From assembly GCA_943704415.1 (NCBI GenBank), contig CALSCO010000133.1, positions 1 to 64,000 of the forward strand: a stretch of DNA of 64,000 bases. Reading direction: 5' to 3'. The notes beneath the pieces were generated by a model that had not been told where the DNA came from, made no database searches, and saw nothing but the letters and a program-made list of their open reading frames with translations. The DNA is from Parvularia atlantis. Lineage: Eukaryota; Opisthokonta; Rotosphaerida. The stretch's first letter is position 1. Each line of letters opens with the position of its first letter. A program made the translations under genes and the position numbers. Positions 45,793 to 57,700 of the stretch are shown here, in pieces.

Positions 45793-46094
45793 ATCGGTGC
45801 TGCGCGCGGCCGCACGACGGCGACAACAGCAACGGGGCTCGATGGCACGGCCGGCGGCGGCGGCAGCGGCGCGGCGACCGGCGGCATCGGATGCGGCGCC
45901 GTGTCACCGTCGACGTGGCCGTTGCGGCCGTCGGGCGGCGAGCGTGGCGCGCGCGGCTGAGCGGCGGCAGCGTGCGGCGCGCGATCGGGGCCGTCGTCGC
46001 CCGCCGCCAGCGACGCCGCGGTCTTGGCCGCGGTCTGGTCGACCTGCTCAAGGAACGCCTCGCCGCGGCGCGCGATTTCGCTCAAGAAGTCCAT
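43886..46094 (-). CDS. GOLGA5: golgin-84 (GOLGA5) Golgi tether
   Basis: This is a tail-anchored Golgi coiled-coil tether that binds Rab1-type GTPases in intra-Golgi vesicle traffic. The N-terminus MDFLSEIARRGEAFLEQVDQ with TAAKTAA matches the golgin-84 start. A Pro/Ala linker with a run of 18 glutamines (45738-45791) follows, then about 450 residues of heptad repeats (LVQEVKTLQDEIRSFRLRN, QRDQLGVLVTQLQAERDRLQ). The C-terminus LRRYSLARIVLLVYLAVLHL with WTLAVLNTCLVE-stop is the characteristic golgin-84 membrane anchor (family: FLRRYPxARxFxxxYMxLLHLWV). Several GTGCG introns interrupt the coiled coil. It is co-oriented with the endonuclease gene upstream, 55 bp away. Confidence 0.95.
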
Positions 46095-46149
46095 GAAACT
46101 AGGTACGTCACGATCATAATGCAAGGGAGAAGACTGACATACAAAGCAA

Positions 46150-47439
46150 CTAGCACGTCCACAGCTCGTTGATCCACTCTGCGTGCGCAGGCGCGTGCGT
46201 GTCAGCCTGGGCCGGGCCATGCGCTCGCAGAGGGCGCGAGACGCACCCGGGTGGTCAATGAACGGATTGCGGTTGCCCTGGTAGTACCAGACAACCGTGT
46301 TGCGCGACTTCTCGAACGACGACACCTGCACGCGCACACCGCAGGGAATGTTATCAGAGCGCTGCAGACGCAGGTGCGGGCGCGGGCGCAGGCGCGGGCG
46401 CACCGGGTCCTCGTTGTGCCAGGCAAGCAGCGTGCACAGCAGGCCCAGGTGCGGCTCGCCCGACTCGGTCACGCGGTCGAGCAGCTCGAGGCCGTACGAC
46501 GTGCTGCCGTAGCGGACCTCGAGGTAGAAGACCATGCGCGCGACGTCGCCGCGGTGGAACGCCGGCACGTCAAACGTCGTGCTCGTCTCATAGTTGACGA
46601 CGTCGCAGCCGCCGCCCACCACCGCGCCGTACGGCAGCAGGCACACGGCCGTGCCACCCTCGGCAAAGTCTTTGTTGCTGCGCTTGTTGTTGACGCGCTT
46701 CTCGGCCGCACGCAGGTGGTGCGCGTCGCAGTACGGCAAGTCGCTCTCGTTCGGGAAGCCGTGGCTGCGACGCGGGCGCGGTTAGCGGTGCGGCTCCACC
46801 TGTGCTGCACCACACCTCTTCGGCCACACTGCACATGCGCACGCGTGCCGGGATGTCAGCGCAGCCAGCGAAAGCGCGTGCGAACGGCAGCGCACCGTGC
46901 TCGCGGTTCCAGCCCGTCGTGCTCGAGCCCGTGTCGCGCAGCGCCTGCAGCCGTCAGCTTTCGTAGAAATGCGTGCGTGTGCGCGTGCCTTGGGCCACGA
47001 CTCGTCCGTGTACAGCAGGCGCACGTTGCTGCTGTTGGTCGGGTCCTGATCAGCGTCCTCGAGCACCGTCCAGATGCACGAGTACGACAGGTCAATGAAC
47101 CCTTTTTCACACGCGCGTCACGCCGCCGCTCAGCCCCACCGTGCCCCGCCATACGTGCGCACGCCGCGCGCACCCTCTGCCGTAATCGCCTCGAGCGCGC
47201 GGCGCAGCTCGGTCTGGCTGCCGGCGGCCTGCGCGGCGCGGTAGAACGACGTGTCATCGAAGACCGGCAGCGGCGACGGCTTGGAGCAGGCCGAGCCGTT
47301 GACCTTCTGCTGCGCCGTGCACCGAAGGATGAGCGCGCCGTTCACGAGCGCGAAGGACGCGCACCGCCGGGACGTGCTGCGCCGCAGCGGCCGCCGCCAA
47401 CGAGAGCAGCACGACGAGGCACGTGCCCAGGACCACCAT
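46150..47439 (-). CDS. secreted endonuclease I family nuclease (EndA/NucM-like)
   Basis: This is a predicted extracellular or vacuolar DNA/RNA endonuclease. The signal peptide MVVLGTCLVVLLSLAAAAAA (ATG 47437-47439) is followed by a 55-nt intron that restores frame to QKVNGSACSKPSPLPVFDD. The mature enzyme shows LSYSCIWTVLEDADQDPTN, the active-site region GWNREHGALP, then DLPYCDAHHLRAAEKRVNNK with RSNKDF, FHRGDVARMVFYLEVRYG, LLCTLLAWHNEDPV and NRNPFIDHPGA, all in the family order, ending WINELWTC-stop. The EH and HH/N residues match the metal-binding catalytic set. The family is commonest in bacteria, but the presence of local-type introns shows it is a resident nuclear gene. The starts of this gene and the START gene are 24 bp apart. 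Confidence 0.93.
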
Positions 47440-47463
47440 GATTAGACACAACCGCCTCACATC
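47440..47463. promoter_or_regulatory. 24-bp bidirectional intergenic region
   Basis: ATTAGACACAACCGCCTCAC plus four bases is the entire space between the endonuclease (minus) and START-protein (plus) start codons. Confidence 0.55.
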
Positions 47464-49489
47464 ATGGCCGCAGCTAGCGTGACGCCGCCGGATCTGCTGT
47501 GGATCGCGCACCGCGACGTGCTCGCGCAGCGCGTGGCGGCCGTGCGCGCGCGGCGCGAGCAGCCGGGTGCGCAGCACGAGCATGCCGATGCGGCCGTGAC
47601 GCTCGTGCGCGATGCCAAGCGCATGCTCGCCGACTCCAAGACGTGGACGTTCGTCAAGTCGAGCAAGGCACGTGCTGCACGTTCCGTTCGTGTGACGTGA
47701 CCCGACTCGCCGCCGTGGACGACGCAGGGTGTGAGCATCTACAAGGCCGCGGACCCGAGCGGCGGCGCGGCGATCCTGAGCAAGGGCGAGGGCGTGATTG
47801 AGGGCGTGCCGCCGGCGCAGGTGCTAGCGATCACGACCAACACGGGCACGCGCGCCATCTGGGATTCTCTGTTCGAGACCGGCCGGCTGGTCAAGAGCTT
47901 CGCGCCGGACGTGAACGTGGTGTGGGCGGCGATGAAGGTGCGCGCGCACGGCAGTTTGGGGCCGGCCGGAGAACGCTGACAGGGTGTCGATGCGTGATGA
48001 CAGGGCGTCATGCTCGTCGCCTCCCGCGACCTTGCCGGCCTGTCAGTGACCGTGGTCGAGCCAGACGGCGTGATCATCAACGCAGTCCGGTGCGCGACCC
48101 CGCAACAGCGCGAGGCGGGCGCACCCGACCGACGCGCGCGCAGGTCGATCGAGACGCCGCTTGTGCCGCCCGAGAGCGGCCGCGTGCGCATGCACGTCGG
48201 CATCGCGGCCTGGGTGCACGGCGCAGCGTGTGCGCACGCGCCCAGCTCACTCGTGAGTGTCGCAGATCCTTGAGCCGCTGGTCGGCAGCGACGGGCGGCC
48301 GGGCACGCGCGCGACGTACCTCGCTCAGACAGGTGAGACAGCCGCGCGGCACGGCGAGCAGAGCAGCTCACGCGCTGTCGCAGACCTCAAGGGCTGGATC
48401 CCATCGGGCATCACGGCGACGGTGGCCGAGATGACGCCGATGTGCGTCGAGAAGGTGACGAGCTACATCAGCAACCGCGGCGTGCCGCCGTACATGTCGG
48501 GCGTGTGCGGCCTGCTCAACGACGTCCGGTTTGCCGACGCCGAGTCGTCCTTCGCGCTCGTCTTCACCGGCAGCAAGTCGCCCGTGTGCGCGCCGCACAC
48601 CGAGTTGCACGTGCCGCTGCGTCGCTACCCGAACGGCGTCGCGCTCGGTGTGACCCAGCCCGAGCTGTTTGCCGTGCGGGTCATGCGCACGGACCTGTAC
48701 GGGCTCGCGACGGTGCACCTGCGCCTCGTTCCGCTCAGCGACAAGTTTGTCGGCGTGCAGGTCATCCTCTCGGTCAAGCCTGCTGCGAGCGCACCTGGCG
48801 CGGTCACGCTCAACGGCCAGCCGGCGACCGTCGAGCCGTACGTGGCGAGCGCCAGCGAAGGCGCCGCGCCCGAGACACCGCGCACGCCGACCGGCCTCGC
48901 CGTCGACGTCTCGCGCGCAGCTGCCGTGGCCGACGACGACGACGACGACGACGACGACGCTGAGCGGACGCCGCTGCGCGACAGTGCGCTGCCTTGCTCA
49001 CGTGCCCGTGATCGCTGACGGCCTGGTGCAGAGGAGATTGACAGCACGCTGGCCGCGGTCGGTATCAAGCCGGCCCTGCCCAACGCCAACGCGTCGGCGC
49101 ACGTCGTCACCGCCGTCTCGCTGTCGCCGCGGCGGCCCGGCAGCAGCCTCGGCTCGCGCTCACCCCGGAAGCTGCGCAGCCCTGGCCTCAGCGTGGCCGT
49201 CTCGGTCGACGCGAGCCTCGCCCCAGCTGCTGCAGCGGCCGCTCCCGCATCGGCAGCCGCGCCGGCTCGCGCGTCGTCCGTGTCTGTGCAGGTCTCGCAG
49301 ACGCACCGCCAGTTCAAGCAGCTCGGCGCGAGCATCGACCAGCTTCAGCAGCAGCTCGACCGCACCGCCGGCACCAAGGCCCCGCCCCGCGCCCGCGGCA
49401 TCCTCGCGCGCCTCCCACCGAGCCGCCTCGCGCTGTTCGTGCTTGTCTTTGCGCTGCTGTTCCTGCTGCGCTGGCGCTGGCGCGCGTAG
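47464..49489 (+). CDS. START-domain lipid-binding protein with C-terminal membrane anchor
   Basis: This is a StAR-related lipid-transfer protein. After MAAASVTPPDLLWIAHRDVL and a helical lead-in come the START strands: WTFVKSSKAGVSIYKAAD, AILSKGEGVIEGVPPAQVLA, TGTRAIWDSLFETGRLVKSF, GVMLVASRDLAGLSVTVVEP and RMHVGIAAWILEPL. Then follow ATYLAQTDLKGWIPSGITAT and the C-terminal helix MTPMCVEKVTSYISN. A second region after it (YMSGVCGLLNDVRFADAESS onward) is less familiar. It is followed by an acidic run, a Ser/Pro linker, a short coiled segment (FKQLGASIDQLQQQLDRTAG) and a tail anchor LALFVLVFALLFLLRWRWRA-stop. That suggests membrane tethering with the lipid domain in the cytosol. Five or six introns join it. 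Confidence 0.9.
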
Positions 49490-49493
49490 CCCA

Positions 49494-49495
<2 letters not shown>

Positions 49496-49543
<48 letters not shown>
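49496..49543. repeat. (GT)24 microsatellite
   Basis: There are 48 bases of pure GT repeat immediately after the START-protein stop, in the 118-bp space before the convergent NAA38 gene. Confidence 0.95.
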
Positions 49544-49546
<3 letters not shown>

Positions 49547-49607
49547 CCTGTCTCTCTCCCTCTCCTGTTGCCTGTCTACACGCGTCCGGTCAGCGCGGGG
49601 TCAAATG

Positions 49608-50016
49608 TCACGGTTCCGTCGACGTGGCCTGCTCGACGTCCAGGTGCTCAACGTCGACGCGCACGATGTGCTTGCCCGGCACAAGCACGAGGCCGACAAA
49701 GCGCTTGCGCTCTGCGCAGGGACGCACGCGCGTCAGCCGAGCCGCTCGTATGCAGCGCGCACGCACCGCGCAGCACCTCGGTCGTGCCCGCAAGGATCAG
49801 GTTGCGGTGCGCGTCCGTGCACATGAACGTGCCCGTGAGCTCGCGCCCGTCGCCGATCGTCACGCGCATGCGATGGCTGAGGTACCTGCGCCGCGCATCC
49901 GCGTCACCGAACCGCGCCCGAGCACGGCACGGCAGGCGGCAGCACCCGCGCAGCCGGCGCATCACGGGCGTGTCTCTTGCGGCCTCGTCAGCCTGGGCAC
50001 TCTGTACATCACCCAT
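49608..50016 (-). CDS. NAA38: NAA38/LSMD1, Lsm-like auxiliary subunit of NatC
   Basis: This is a small Lsm-fold subunit of the NatC N-terminal acetyltransferase. From MGDVQSAQADEAARDTPVMR a GTGCTG intron leads to YLSHRMRVTIGDGRELTGTF with MCTDAHRNLILAGTTEVLR (Sm1 motif, with the family's R-x-TDGR-x-x-x-G-x-F-x-C-T-D-x-x-x-N-x-I pattern). After a second intron comes KRFVGLVLVPGKHIVRVDVE (Sm2 motif, LVPGxHIV). The stop is at 49608-49610. The start codon, CAT at 50014-50016 on the plus strand, overlaps the ATG of SMN. An internal methionine before RVTIGDG is a possible alternative start. Confidence 0.92.
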
Positions 50017-50978
50017 GGCATCTGATGACGTGCGTGGTCTATGCGCGCGCTCTTTCGCTCACTTGGGCGATCTGCGGCAGCTCGCACGCGTCGAGGGCAG
50101 CCTCGCGCGCGACGGCTTCGCGTTTCAGGCGCTCGGGCCGGAGCTGATGACGGCCGAGGCCTGGGATGACACGGCGCTGATCCGCGCCTGGGACAACGCC
50201 GTGAAGCAGTACCAGGCAAGCACGACGCGCGCGCGATGCAGCTGCTGTCTGCTGGTTGACGTGGGGCCGGCGATGCAGCGGCACAACGGCTCCGGCAAGG
50301 GCAAGGCGCCGGCGCCGGCGCAGGCTCAGGCCGCTGCGAGCAGCAGCAGCAGCAGCAGCGCGTTTGGCCGATGGGCCGTCGGTGACGCGTGCTGGGCGCC
50401 GTGGTCGGGCGACGGCGCGCTGTACGCGGCGACGGTCAAGCGGCTGCACAGGAAGAGCGGCGCGGTGGTTGCGCAGGTCACATTCATCCAGTACGGCACG
50501 AGCGAGGACGTGCGCATCGACCTGCTGCAGGCCGGGCCGCCCGACGTGGCCGACAACGGCGACGATGCGGACCGCGCAGATGCGGACGGCGAGCCGAGCG
50601 AGGACGCGGGCGAGGACAAGCTCGAGGAGGGAGAGGAGCCGCCGGGCGACGGGAGCGAGGCAGCGGCGCAGGACGAGGACGAGCCGACACCGAAGCGGCG
50701 CAAGACGTCGCCCGCAGCTGCGCCGGCCGCGCCCTTCCCCGAGCACGCCGCGCAGGTGTCGATGCCTCCGATGCCGTTGCCCGGTGCGCGCTGCGGCTGC
50801 GGCTCGGTGTGCTGTGCCTGACGCTGCGCCACACAGACGACGCCGACCTGGCGAACGTGGTCATGGCGTGGTACTTCAGCGGGTACTACACGGGGCTGTA
50901 CCAGGTGCACAGCACGCGCTCGCACGCGCTCGCACATGCTGACCGCGACCGGGCGCGCAGGCAAAGCGGCGCGCTTAG
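50015..50978 (+). CDS. SMN1: survival motor neuron (SMN) protein, Tudor + YG box
   Basis: This is the core of the snRNP-assembly complex. The likely N-terminus is MASDD, then a 50-nt GTGCGT intron, then LARVEGSLARDG. The Gemin2-binding helix is EAWDDTALIRAWDNAVKQYQ, nearly the family consensus (WDDTALIKAYDKAV). After an intron and a linker comes the Tudor domain: WAVGDACWAPWSGDGALYAA, TVKRLHRKSGAVVAQVTFIQ and YGTSEDVRIDLLQ. An acidic linker and PPMPLP (proline-rich) follow. The C-terminal YG box is NVVMAWYFSGYYTGLYQ, and after a final intron AKRRA-stop. The protein is complete and short. Its ATG overlaps the NAA38 start codon on the other strand. Confidence 0.95.
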
Positions 50979-51007
50979 AGCTGATGATGTACACATGTAT
51001 GCACGGG

Positions 51008-51661
51008 TCACAACTGGTCGTCGATCTCCTCGGCCTCCTGCTGGATCAGCGCCTCGAGGTCGGCCAGCTCCTGCTGCAGGTCGACCGAGGCTGCACGCTT
51101 ATCAACAACAGACGCAGCAGCGGTTGAGCGAGCGCACCGCCTGCGACGGCCGCGCCGTGCAGCAGCTTGAGTTGGACGCGGCTGTGCGCGACGGCGGCGC
51201 GCTGGCACGACCGGATGGTGCCTGCGCAGCGGCGCTCAGCCTGGCGGCACGCGCGTGGCGGCGGCAGCGCGCACCGCCGACGTGGATGACCGTGAGCATG
51301 CACGGCACGCCCGCGAGCGCCGTAATGAACGTGAGCGCGCCCCAGAGTATTCGGAACTGGTCGCGTGCGACGCGCACGATAAACAGGCCGGTCCTGCTGT
51401 TGACGTACTTGACTGGCGATGGTCTCAGCCACGCGCACATGCGACCAGATCTCGCGCACCGGAGAAGAGCTGCTGGATCGCGCCCGCGCCGTGGTCGCCA
51501 AAGTTGGCCTGCACCGCATCGCGCATGGCCTTGGCCATGATGGGCGCGCACAGCACCTCGGCAGCCCCGCCCGCGCCGGCCGCGCGCAGGCCGCCCTCGC
51601 CCGCCACCAGGCCCTCGCCGCGCACCTCGCCCAGCAGGTACCGCACCTTTAGCCGCACCAT
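51008..51661 (-). CDS. POP5: POP5, RNase P/MRP protein subunit
   Basis: This is a protein subunit of RNase P and RNase MRP, which process tRNA and rRNA precursors. The start MVRLKVRYLLGEV (51659-51661) matches the family N-terminus (MVRxKxRYLL). Next are MAKAMRDAVQANFGDHGAGA, then after an intron VKYVNSRTGLFIVRVARDQF, RILWGALTFITALAGVPCML and TVIHVGGTIRSCQ, all in family order. The C-terminus is a separate exon ending LADLEALIQQEAEEIDDQL-stop, an acidic tail as in animals. It converges on SMN with 29 bp between stops and is divergent from listerin with 40 bp between starts. Confidence 0.95.
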
Positions 51662-51701
51662 CTCAACTGTGTGTACACAGGTTGCGCAACGAGCATCTTC
51701 C

Positions 51702-54700
51702 ATGCGGCGCGCATCGGCTGCGTCCTCCGCGTGCGTCCCCGATCGCCTTCGCGGGCGCGCACTGTACTCACGGTCGCATCGGAGCAGCAAGGCCGCCGAC
51801 CTGCTGAACCGCGAGGGCAGCGGGCTGGTCTCGTTTGCGAGCTTCGCCGCGTCATCGGCGTCAGCAGCGGCCGAAGACGTCGATGTGCGTGACACAGCGG
51901 CGGGCGCGACCCCGGTCGCCTCACGTGCGCGCACCGCAGGCCGCGCTCGATGCCGAGCTCGTGCTCGTCCTGCGCAAGCTGTCGAAGCGCGACGTGACAA
52001 CCAAGATAAAGGCGCTCGACGAGCTCGCCGAGATGGTCCAGGCCAAGCCGGTCGACGACGTCGCGGCCGCACTCGGCAAGTGGGTGCGCCGCCGTGTCGC
52101 CGCGCGCGTGCAGGACGCACGCTCACACATCGGCGCCGCCAGAGCAAGGCCTACGCCAAGCTCGCGCTCGACAACGACCGGCGTGTGCGCGACGGCGCCC
52201 AGCGCGTGCTCGCGGCCGTCGTGGCGCGCGTGCAGCGCCGCATCGCGCCGCACCTCAAGACGCTCATGCCGTGGTGGTTGGCCATGCGCTTCGACCAGAG
52301 CCGCGACGTCGCCCGCAGTGCCGCCGCCGCGTTCGAGCAGGCCTTCCCGACCGCGCCGAAGGAGCGCGCGGCGCTGTTTCATTGCGCCGACGACGTCCTG
52401 GCCACGCTCACCGATCTCGTCGTTGTCCAGACGCCCGACACGATCGGTGCGTGTGGCCGCCGCCGACTGCATGCCCGCTGACGCACACGCGCGCCCAGGC
52501 GACAACAAGGTTCTCACGAAGGACGAGCTCGCGGCCGTCTACGAGCGCAGCGTCTCGGCCGCGCTGCAAGCCCTCGCGCACTTTGCCAGTGCGTCGATGC
52601 TGCTGCGTGCCGCGCCGCTGATCCCGCGCCAGCCGTCACCGCCGAGCCCGCGCAGGCGCCCGAGTCGCCCGATCGCGGCGCCGCACTCCCGCCGCTCGCC
52701 CCTTCCGCGTGGCAGCAGCTGCTCGAGGCCAAGAAGCTGTGGACGCAGGCCAAGCACGCGTCGCCGACCGTGCGCCGCGCCTTCTACCGCCTGCTGTCGG
52801 CGCTCGCTCTTCGTGCGCCCGGTGCGCTTGTGCTGCGCCGATTGCTGCTGCTGCAGTCTTACCGGACGACGACGGCAGACGCGCTCGCGCCGCACCTCGA
52901 GACCGTGCACGGCGTGCTATTTTCGTTCGCCGAGCGCGACGGGCACGCGCTGGCATCGCTGTGGGAGGCGGTGACGGTCGTCAGCAGCGGTGTGCGACGT
53001 CCACACTCGGCGCCGTTGCGTTGACGTCGTGCTGCCGCAGCCCTCCCGGCCATCTGGACGGCTAAGGACCCGCGCAAGGCACTCCTGCCGGCGTTCATGC
53101 AGTTCCTGCGCAACGGCTGCTTCGGCTCCGGGCGCACGTCGTACCCGTCGCTGCTCGTCGTCACGGCCGCGTTCCCCACCGATGTCAGGGCGCACTGTCG
53201 CCGCGCGGTGCATGCTGACCGGCGTGCGCGCAGATCGTTGGCATATCGACGGCCGCGCTCTGGGAGCCCCTTCTGACGGCACTCTGCGACGGCGCGGCGG
53301 CGGAGAGCTTCGGCTCGGCGGCCGAGCACGGCAAGGGGTTTGCGGACACCCTCGCCGAGCTGTGGACGCTGCTGTTGTCGTCGCGGTCCGGGTTGCCCAC
53401 GTACGAGCACGGAAGCGTGCAGTACCTTGCTGAGATGGGGCGCAACAGTGCTGCGGTGCCGCTGGCCGAGCGCGTCGACCTCGCGCAACGCATCGCGCTG
53501 TGGACCGTCACGGCGTTGCTGGCAGAAGTGCGTGCCCGGCAACTGTGCGGGAGGGGGCGTGCAAGCTCACAGACGCGGCCCAGACGACCCGCGTGCAGAC
53601 CGATCGCCTCGCGAGCGCCCTTGCGATGATGCTGACCCACGCCAGCAGCCGGCCCGAGCTCGCCGGTTGCGTGCTGCGGACGAAGCCGTGCGGGCTCGTC
53701 GCACTCACGCACGCGCGCTTACAGGCATTGTTAAGGCTGTGGCGGAGGCCGTGGAGGCGCAGAGCATCGCCGTCGTGTCGGACGAGCAGGCGTCTTCAGG
53801 GGCCGTAGCGCGCGTCGATGCGATGCTGGCGGTGCTGCGTGAGGGTGCCCTGGCGAGCGTCGTCGGCGTGCCACTGACCGTGCGCGTGATCGCGACCGTC
53901 GTCAGCGTGATTGTCCATCGACCCGGTGCGCTGCGTGCTCGACCGAGTGACACACTGACTCGCGTGCGCAGAGGTGCCTGTGACGGTCCGCCTGGGCAAG
54001 ATGCAGTGCGCCCTGGGTGACGCGGCCGTTGCACGCGCGTGCCCGTGGGATGCCGTCAAGGCTCTCTTTGGCCGCGACGTCTGCGCGGCGGGCATCGCAC
54101 GTTGGGACCTCATTGCGACGAGTGCGTCGCGTTGCGCATGTGAAGCGACGCAGACTGAGCAGTGCTGCGCGGCAGGCGTCTACGCTGACGCGCTCGCTGC
54201 TGTGCTTCGCACGGTCAGCGTCAGCGCTGACGAGGCGCAGAGGGCCGTTGACGGCGTCCTGGCCGTCGTAATGGACGCTGCGGCGCCGCTGCACGCCAAG
54301 ACGGTCGTGCTGCAGGGGGTGCGGGCGTCCAGCTGCGCACGCTTAGCGATCGAGGCTCACGTTTTGCGCGGGGCCGCAGATGCAGAGCGTCGACGGCGCG
54401 AAGCTTGGCCTTGTGTGGCCGTCGCTCGATGCCGTTCTGGACCTGGTGTTTCACAGCCAGAGTGAGGAGGTCTCAGCCGTGGGGGAGTTCGCCGCGCTGT
54501 GCCTGGGCGCGCCAGCAGGTGGGGCTGCAGCCGTTTGTGTGGTCGCTGGCACTCACGCGCTCGGGACAGGCGCGCTCGGCGTGTCGGAGGCGGCCAAGCT
54601 GGTGACCATGCGCGAGCTGCTCGCCGGCGTTGAGGCGCTCGACGAGCTCGCAATTGACACGGTCGAGCGGCTCATGCACCGGGCGACGCACGAGCTGCTC

Positions 54701-57700
54701 GCGCCCAGCCACGTGCGTGCGCCCGACACTGTCACATGCCCGGGCTGACGCGCGCGCGCGCGCGTGCAGGACATCGCCTCGGCAGCGCTGTTCCGGCTGG
54801 CCACGGCGAGCGATACGGACAAGCCAGGCGCGGCGGCTGTGCACGAGCTGCAGACGGTTTGGGGTGCGCTGGCGTCGTCGGTCGCGGATTTGCCGGAGGC
54901 TGTGTGGCAGCCGTGGCTGGCGTCGCTCGCGCAGCGCGTCGTGTCGCACCCGTCCAGGTGAGCGCCGCAGCGGGCCAGTCGGTCCGCGTGGCTGACCAAG
55001 CTGCGCACGCAGTGTCGTTGCACGGCTGCGCGTCGTCGATCTGGCCGTCAAGGGGCTGCAGAGTGCGTGCGGCGCTCAGCTCCTGCGGCGGCTCGTGACT
55101 GGTCTCGCTGACACCGTCGTGGCGGCACCCGGTGCGTGTGCAAGGTCGGTGAAGCTCGTTATGCTGACACAGCGCGCAGACAATGACACGCTGCTGGTGC
55201 AGTTCCGCGACTTTGCCTTCCTGCCTGGCGTGCTCTTCCCGGCGTACGCCGCGGGCCCTGCGGCCGACCAGTCGCTTCTCGCGTCGACGGTCGTGGTGGG
55301 GCCGATTGAAGACCCGGCCGTGCCGCTGCACACGCTGCTCGCCCTCGGCGTGCTCGCGCGTCACGGCGGCGCCGTGCTCTCGTCGGCGGACGCGGTCGAG
55401 GCGTGTGCGACGGTTGTACAGGCGCTCGTGCTGCACCTGGCGCGCAGCGACAGCCGGCTCGACCGCACACTCGAGCACGCCGTTTTGGGCATGGACGAGC
55501 ACACGGACGCGGCGGCGCATCTGTGGAAGGCGCTGCTGGCGGGTCTGCAGCCAGCCGTCGCGGTCGAGGTGCTCGCAGGCGCTCTGCGCGGCGCTGAGGC
55601 TGCGACCGATGCGAGCGGCTCGGCGCGACTTGTGCACGAGCTTGTGCGGCGCTCGCTGCGCACCCTGCACGCGGCCAAGACGACTGCCTTCGCGCCCGGC
55701 GCCGTGCCGGCGCAGCTCGTGCTGCACTCGACCGTGAGTGCCATCTGCGGTGTCGCCGCGCGGCTCGACGCACTTGCGCCTGTGCTCAGCGATGGTGCGC
55801 GCACACATCGCTCGTATGGCGGCCTCTGGTTGAACTGACGCTGCGTGCGACAGTGCCGTTCGAAGCGCGCATCGCGGCTGTCGCCGCGTGGGTGCCACAT
55901 CTGAGCCTTGCGGACGGCGAGCGGGCCAAGCGCGTGACGGCCGAGGCGATCGCGGTGCTGCGCCAGCTGCCGCCTGAGCAGGCGTTTGGCGCGCAAGGCG
56001 TGGGCCGCATTGAGGGTGCGTTATGCGGATCCCGGCTGCACGTGCTGTTCTCACGTGCGAACGCAAAGCCTGGAAGCGGCTCGCGCTGCTGCACGCGAGC
56101 ATGAGCATAGTGCCCGAGCCCGTCGTCGCGCTCGACGCGCACATGGCCCTGTACGCGACAAACACGGGCGAGCACCTGCGAGGGCGCGAGCGGGCCGTTC
56201 AGGCCGAGGCACGCCTCCGCTTGCGCTTGCAACTACTGAGCGCTGACCCGGGGGCCTGCAGGCCGCGGGCATCCTCGCCAAGCTGCTCGCGTACCTGCCG
56301 ATGCCGGTCTGGGCCGGCGAGGGCGCGCCATCGCTCCGCACGCGCTGGGACTTTGTCATGGCGCGCCTCACGTCGTGGCTCTCGGTGCGCGCTCGTGCGG
56401 GTGTCCCCATGTGACGCCATTTGATCGGGCGCGCAAGGACGCGCCGCTGTCGGCCGAGACGCTGCTGTTGTGGCACGCCGCGTTTCGCGTGCTGCAGGAG
56501 ATCGCGGTCATGTTCCGCGAGGAGGCCGAGCTCGTGGGCACGGCGCCGCTGCCGCTGTCGGTCGCGTCGCTGCTGCGCGACTGGAACTCGTGCCGGGCCG
56601 CGCTCTTCGGCCCGGTCATGCAGGTATACCTCGCCAACGCCCGTGAGCGCCGCAGCGCACGCGCTCGCTGGCTGCCGAGGTTGACGGCTGCGTCACACGC
56701 GTGTGTACAGAGCTCAGCCGGATGCCGGCCGGGCGACGCCTGCTGCGGGTCGCCGCGCGGCTGCTGCCCGAGTGCACCGAGGCGCTCGTGGTGCCGGACC
56801 AGCAGCGCATCGTCGAGACGCTGCAGACGGTGCGCGCCCGACCTCCTTCGCGCGTGCCGTCTTGACACGCCGCGCGCGCGACGTAGTACCTGCGCTGTCT
56901 GCGCGGTGACTTTGACGCGGTCCAGCGCGGCGCGTACAGCCTGATCCAGCGCGCGATGCAGATCCAGGCGCAGACGCTGTCGCTCGCGGAGGAGAACACG
57001 CCAGGTGCGGTTTTTGTGCTAAGCGCGTGGGCCCTGACGTGCCACCGATGCGCCAGACGCGCCCGTCGAAGCCGAGCAGCCCGCGTCGCCCGAGCACTGG
57101 AAGCACGCGCTCGGAGACGTGCTCGCGCTCGTGCTGCAGACGGTGCGCCTGCGCATGCGCGTGCGTGTGCGGAAGGCTCACGCCCTGTGTCAGGTGCTGG
57201 ACGTGCGCCGGCTCGACATGCAAGAGTCGCTGCGGACAGACGGCACCGAGCGCGACACGGTGCGCCGCCGTGCTGGTCGCTGCGACGCGCTGACGGGCGC
57301 TCAGGCGCACCACTACCTGCTCGCGTACCTGCTCGGGTGGCTGCTCGTGCTCGACCACCTCGACGCTGAGGTATGCTGGCGCTGGCGCAGCGCGTGTTGC
57401 GGCTGACCGTGCGGCGTGCGACAGAACACGCGCCTGCGGCTGCAGCACGTCGCGTTTCTGCAGCGCATGGACGGCCGGCCACTGGACGAGCTCATGCTCG
57501 TGCTCGCCGAGCTGCTCAACTTGCACGACGTGCCGTTCGCGCCCCGGCAGCCGCTGCACCGGGTCCCGCTTGGCGGTGCGTACGCGGTCACATAGGGCAG
57601 GTCGCTGGCTCACGCTCGTACGCCCCGCAGGCTGGGACGCGAGCGACGTGGACCTGTCACGTGCGTTTGCGCAGCTCGCGGCGCACGTGCTGTGGCGCTT

